Part shown: positions 3,869 through 5,753 of the stretch, in pieces
Position numbering within the stretch: position 1 is the first letter of the stretch
Layout: each line of letters begins with the position of its first letter
Origin: Chromatiales bacterium
GTDB lineage: Bacteria > Pseudomonadota > Gammaproteobacteria > JACCYU01
Assembly: GCA_031177845.1 (NCBI GenBank)
Contig: JAPSGG010000127.1
Location: forward strand, 1 to 5,753
Direction of reading: 5' to 3'
DNA: 5,753 bases
Translations under genes and position numbers: made by a program
Notes under the pieces: generated by a model
Database searches by the model: none
What the model was told of the DNA's origin: nothing
Seen by the model: the letters and a program-made list of their open reading frames with translations, nothing else

Positions 3869-5753
3869 ATGGATGACTTCTGCTCATTCGTGCGGCTCTC
3901 GTCCCAGGCGGTGATGAAGCGCCTAGGTGAAAGGGCGTGCCGCGTACTGATGACTGGACCCCCCGGCACGGGCAAGTCCACGTTGGCGGCTAAGCTGGGG
4001 AAGGCGCTGGCGGCACATCGGCTAATGGTGCGGTGTATCGGTGCGGACCCCGGTACGCCGGCGTTCGGAATCCCTGGAGCGGTCGCCTTAGGGGAGTGGC
4101 GGGACGGTGGTTGGCATGTCCTGACGATGGAACCCTTGTGTTCGCTGGATGCCGCCCGGTTCCGGCTGCCGCTGGTCGGCGCGGTGCGAAGGTTGGTCAC
4201 GCAGCAACAGGAGGGCGCCCTGCTGGTGGATGCGCCCGGCGTGGTGCGCGGAGCGGCCGGTGCGGAACTCCTGACAGGTTTGTGCGAAACCATCGAGGCC
4301 GAGCTGGTGATTGTGCTCGTTCGAGATATGGACAAGCCGCCCTTGGCCCAGGAGCTTGCGGCCTTGAACGCCGAGGTCTGGCTGGTTGAGGCGGCACTGG
4401 AGGCCTGTCGGCCGAGTCAGCGCCAGCGGGAGCGGGCACGCACGATGCAGTGGGTCGCCTATCTGCAGGAAGGAGAACCGGTCGAGGTTGATCTTGAAAA
4501 GGTGCGGCGCTTAGGAAACCCGCCGCCCCTGGATGTGCCTGGCGCCTGGCAGGGGCGACAGGTCGCGCTGGGCGACAGATCCCAGTGGCTTGCCTTTGGT
4601 GAGGTGCTGGGACTTAAGGGCACTGTTCTGACCGTGCGCGCGCCGAGACTTGCGGGCAAGGTGTGCCGCCTGGCAGTGCGCGACGCTCAGCGCAATGCAA
4701 AGGGTTTCCTGGTGACCGCGCCACCTTTCGGCAGACAGGCACTCTACTTCGTGCCGCCGCGGGACATCGCGCCTGCAGACAGTGTCCACGGGCCCGGCCC
4801 TGTGCTGCAGATAGGGCCCGTGACCGCGACCTTGGTGAACGGCGTGTTCGGAGATCCGCTGCTGCATCTGCGGCTTCGCCAGCGGCGCCGCAGCCTGCTG
4901 TTCGACCTCGGCGAGGCAGGGCGTCTGCCCGCGCGGATGGTGCACCAGGTGAGCGACGTGTTCATCAGCCATGCCCATGCGGACCACATCGGCGGCTTCA
5001 TGTGGTTCATGCGCTCGCGGCTAGGCGACTTCGCTCCCTGCCGCCTATTCGGCCCGCCGGGTCTTGCCGACCACATCGAGGGCATGGTGCGGGGCATCCA
5101 ATGGGATCGCATCGGCGACGCCGGACCGCGCTTCGAAGCGGCGGAGCTGCACGGCGACAGGCTGACCCGGTACCGTATCCAGGCGGGTCGCCGCGGCATG
5201 GAGCCGCTTCAGGAGCAGGCGGCAGAGGGGGGCGTACTGCTGTGCGATGCGGAATTCAAAGTACGGGCGGCGGTACTGGATCATGGCACGCCGGTGCTCG
5301 CCTTCGCTTTCGAGCCGAACATGCAGATCAATGTGCGCAAGGACTGGCTGAAGGCGCTGGGGCTGACGCCGGGCCCGTGGCTGACTGAACTCAAGCGTCG
5401 CTTTGCGGCGGGAGAGAGCGCTGGAACCATTGTCCTGCCAGATGGCAGTCAACCGTCCGTCGGGGCCCTGGCGGAGGCGCTGTTGATCACCGCCCCGGGC
5501 AAGAAGATCGCCTACGCAACGGATCTGGCGGACACCCCGGCCAATCGGGCGCGGCTGGCGATGCTGAGCCGGGATGCCTACACCTTTTTCTGCGAAGCGC
5601 CTTTCCTAGCCGAGGATGGCGAGCAGGCGGTGCGCACCGGTCATCTCACGACGCGGGACTGTGGTGAGATCGCCGTTGCTGCCAACGTGCTGCATCTGGT
5701 GCCCTTCCACTTCTCCCGTCGTTACAAGGATACGCCAGAGCGCGTGTACGCGG
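3869..5753 (+). CDS. Clp1/Grc3-like polynucleotide kinase fused to RNase Z/ElaC-type metallo-beta-lactamase (3' end outside window)
   Basis: One unbroken frame of 628 codons runs to the window edge. Residues 1-290 resemble Clp1/Grc3 5'-OH polynucleotide kinases: Walker A GPPGTGKST (30-38), DPGTPAFGIPGAVALG (60-75), LLVDAPGVVRG (118-128), an Arg-rich lid SQRQRERARTMQW (183-195), then a beta-type segment VALGDRSQWLAFGEVLGLKG (232-251). Residues about 310-628 are an RNase Z/ElaC-type MBL nuclease: FDLGE (345-349), SHAHADH (367-373), LDHGTP with His472, an arm-like LGLTPGPWLTELKR (497-510), ATDLADT with Asp552, GHLTT with His592 and HFSRRY with His614. Ligand spacing resembles E. coli RNase Z; the 22-residue gap between the last two His is the same as I recall for that enzyme. 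Known kinases phosphorylate RNA 5'-OH; RNase Z cleaves tRNA 3' trailers. The combined role here is inferred. The Clp1 Gln of DxGQ is Thr63 and the NTxGW motif is DAPGV. No clear Shine-Dalgarno; GTG 3860 or ATG 3782 are alternative starts. RNase Z normally ends soon after HFSRRY, so little is probably missing. No signal peptide was seen; probably cytosolic. Confidence 0.9.
   Translation, partial: MDDFCSFVRLSSQAVMKRLGERACRVLMTGPPGTGKSTLAAKLGKALAAHRLMVRCIGADPGTPAFGIPGAVALGEWRDGGWHVLTMEPLCSLDAARFRLPLVGAVRRLVTQQQEGALLVDAPGVVRGAAGAELLTGLCETIEAELVIVLVRDMDKPPLAQELAALNAEVWLVEAALEACRPSQRQRERARTMQWVAYLQEGEPVEVDLEKVRRLGNPPPLDVPGAWQGRQVALGDRSQWLAFGEVLGLKGTVLTVRAPRLAGKVCRLAVRDAQRNAKGFLVTAPPFGRQALYFVPPRDIAPADSVHGPGPVLQIGPVTATLVNGVFGDPLLHLRLRQRRRSLLFDLGEAGRLPARMVHQVSDVFISHAHADHIGGFMWFMRSRLGDFAPCRLFGPPGLADHIEGMVRGIQWDRIGDAGPRFEAAELHGDRLTRYRIQAGRRGMEPLQEQAAEGGVLLCDAEFKVRAAVLDHGTPVLAFAFEPNMQINVRKDWLKALGLTPGPWLTELKRRFAAGESAGTIVLPDGSQPSVGALAEALLITAPGKKIAYATDLADTPANRARLAMLSRDAYTFFCEAPFLAEDGEQAVRTGHLTTRDCGEIAVAANVLHLVPFHFSRRYKDTPERVYA

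Noticed and set aside
3838..4335. 165-codon minus-strand open frame opposite the kinase half
   Set aside because: Ser/Thr/Pro/Ala-rich composition typical of an antisense shadow; the plus strand has clear Walker A and Clp1-type motifs over the same bases.
4663..5388. 241-codon plus-strand open frame overlapping the MBL half
   Set aside because: An Arg/Gly/Ala-rich out-of-frame shadow of the real frame, which carries the HxHxDH and all later RNase Z motifs.

Overview
The window reads as GC-rich bacterial chromosome (GC roughly 60% by eye), most likely proteobacterial and plausibly gammaproteobacterial. The basis is a full-length two-domain TrkA, an adjacent TrkH close in length and motifs to the enterobacterial/Vibrio protein, and a small conserved proteobacterial-type protein behind them. 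No mobile element, CRISPR array, tRNA or rRNA was seen.

Layout. The left two thirds (about 42-3541) is a minus-strand cluster, transcribed right to left: trkA (3541-2126), trkH (1932-475), then a 99-residue conserved hypothetical gene (341-42). TrkA is the NAD(H)/nucleotide-binding cytoplasmic gating ring and TrkH the membrane pore, so together they form a Trk K+ uptake system. The 193-bp trkA-trkH gap is unusual. It holds a nested inverted repeat just after the trkA stop, and a 62-codon open frame that starts four bases after the trkA stop and ends in a TAG directly abutting the trkH ATG. The 327-bp stretch 3542-3868 is a divergent intergenic region holding candidate promoters for both directions and one dyad.

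The right third (3869 to the window edge) is one uninterrupted plus-strand reading frame of at least 628 codons, cut by the end of the window. It is the most interesting object here. Residues about 20-290 look like a Clp1/Grc3-type polynucleotide 5'-kinase (Walker A GPPGTGKST, a DPGTPAFGIPG segment, DAPGVVRG, an Arg-rich lid, a C-terminal beta-type segment). Residues about 310-628 are a metallo-beta-lactamase fold of the RNase Z/ElaC subclass with every expected metal ligand in order (SHAHADH, LDH, TDLADT, GHLTT, HFSRRY). The fusion suggests a single-chain RNA end-processing or RNA-repair enzyme: a 5'-OH kinase joined to a 3'-end endonuclease or cyclic phosphodiesterase. The domain calls are well supported by motifs; the joint biochemical role is inference. 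The kinase half departs from canonical Clp1 at two conserved positions, so its activity should not be assumed.
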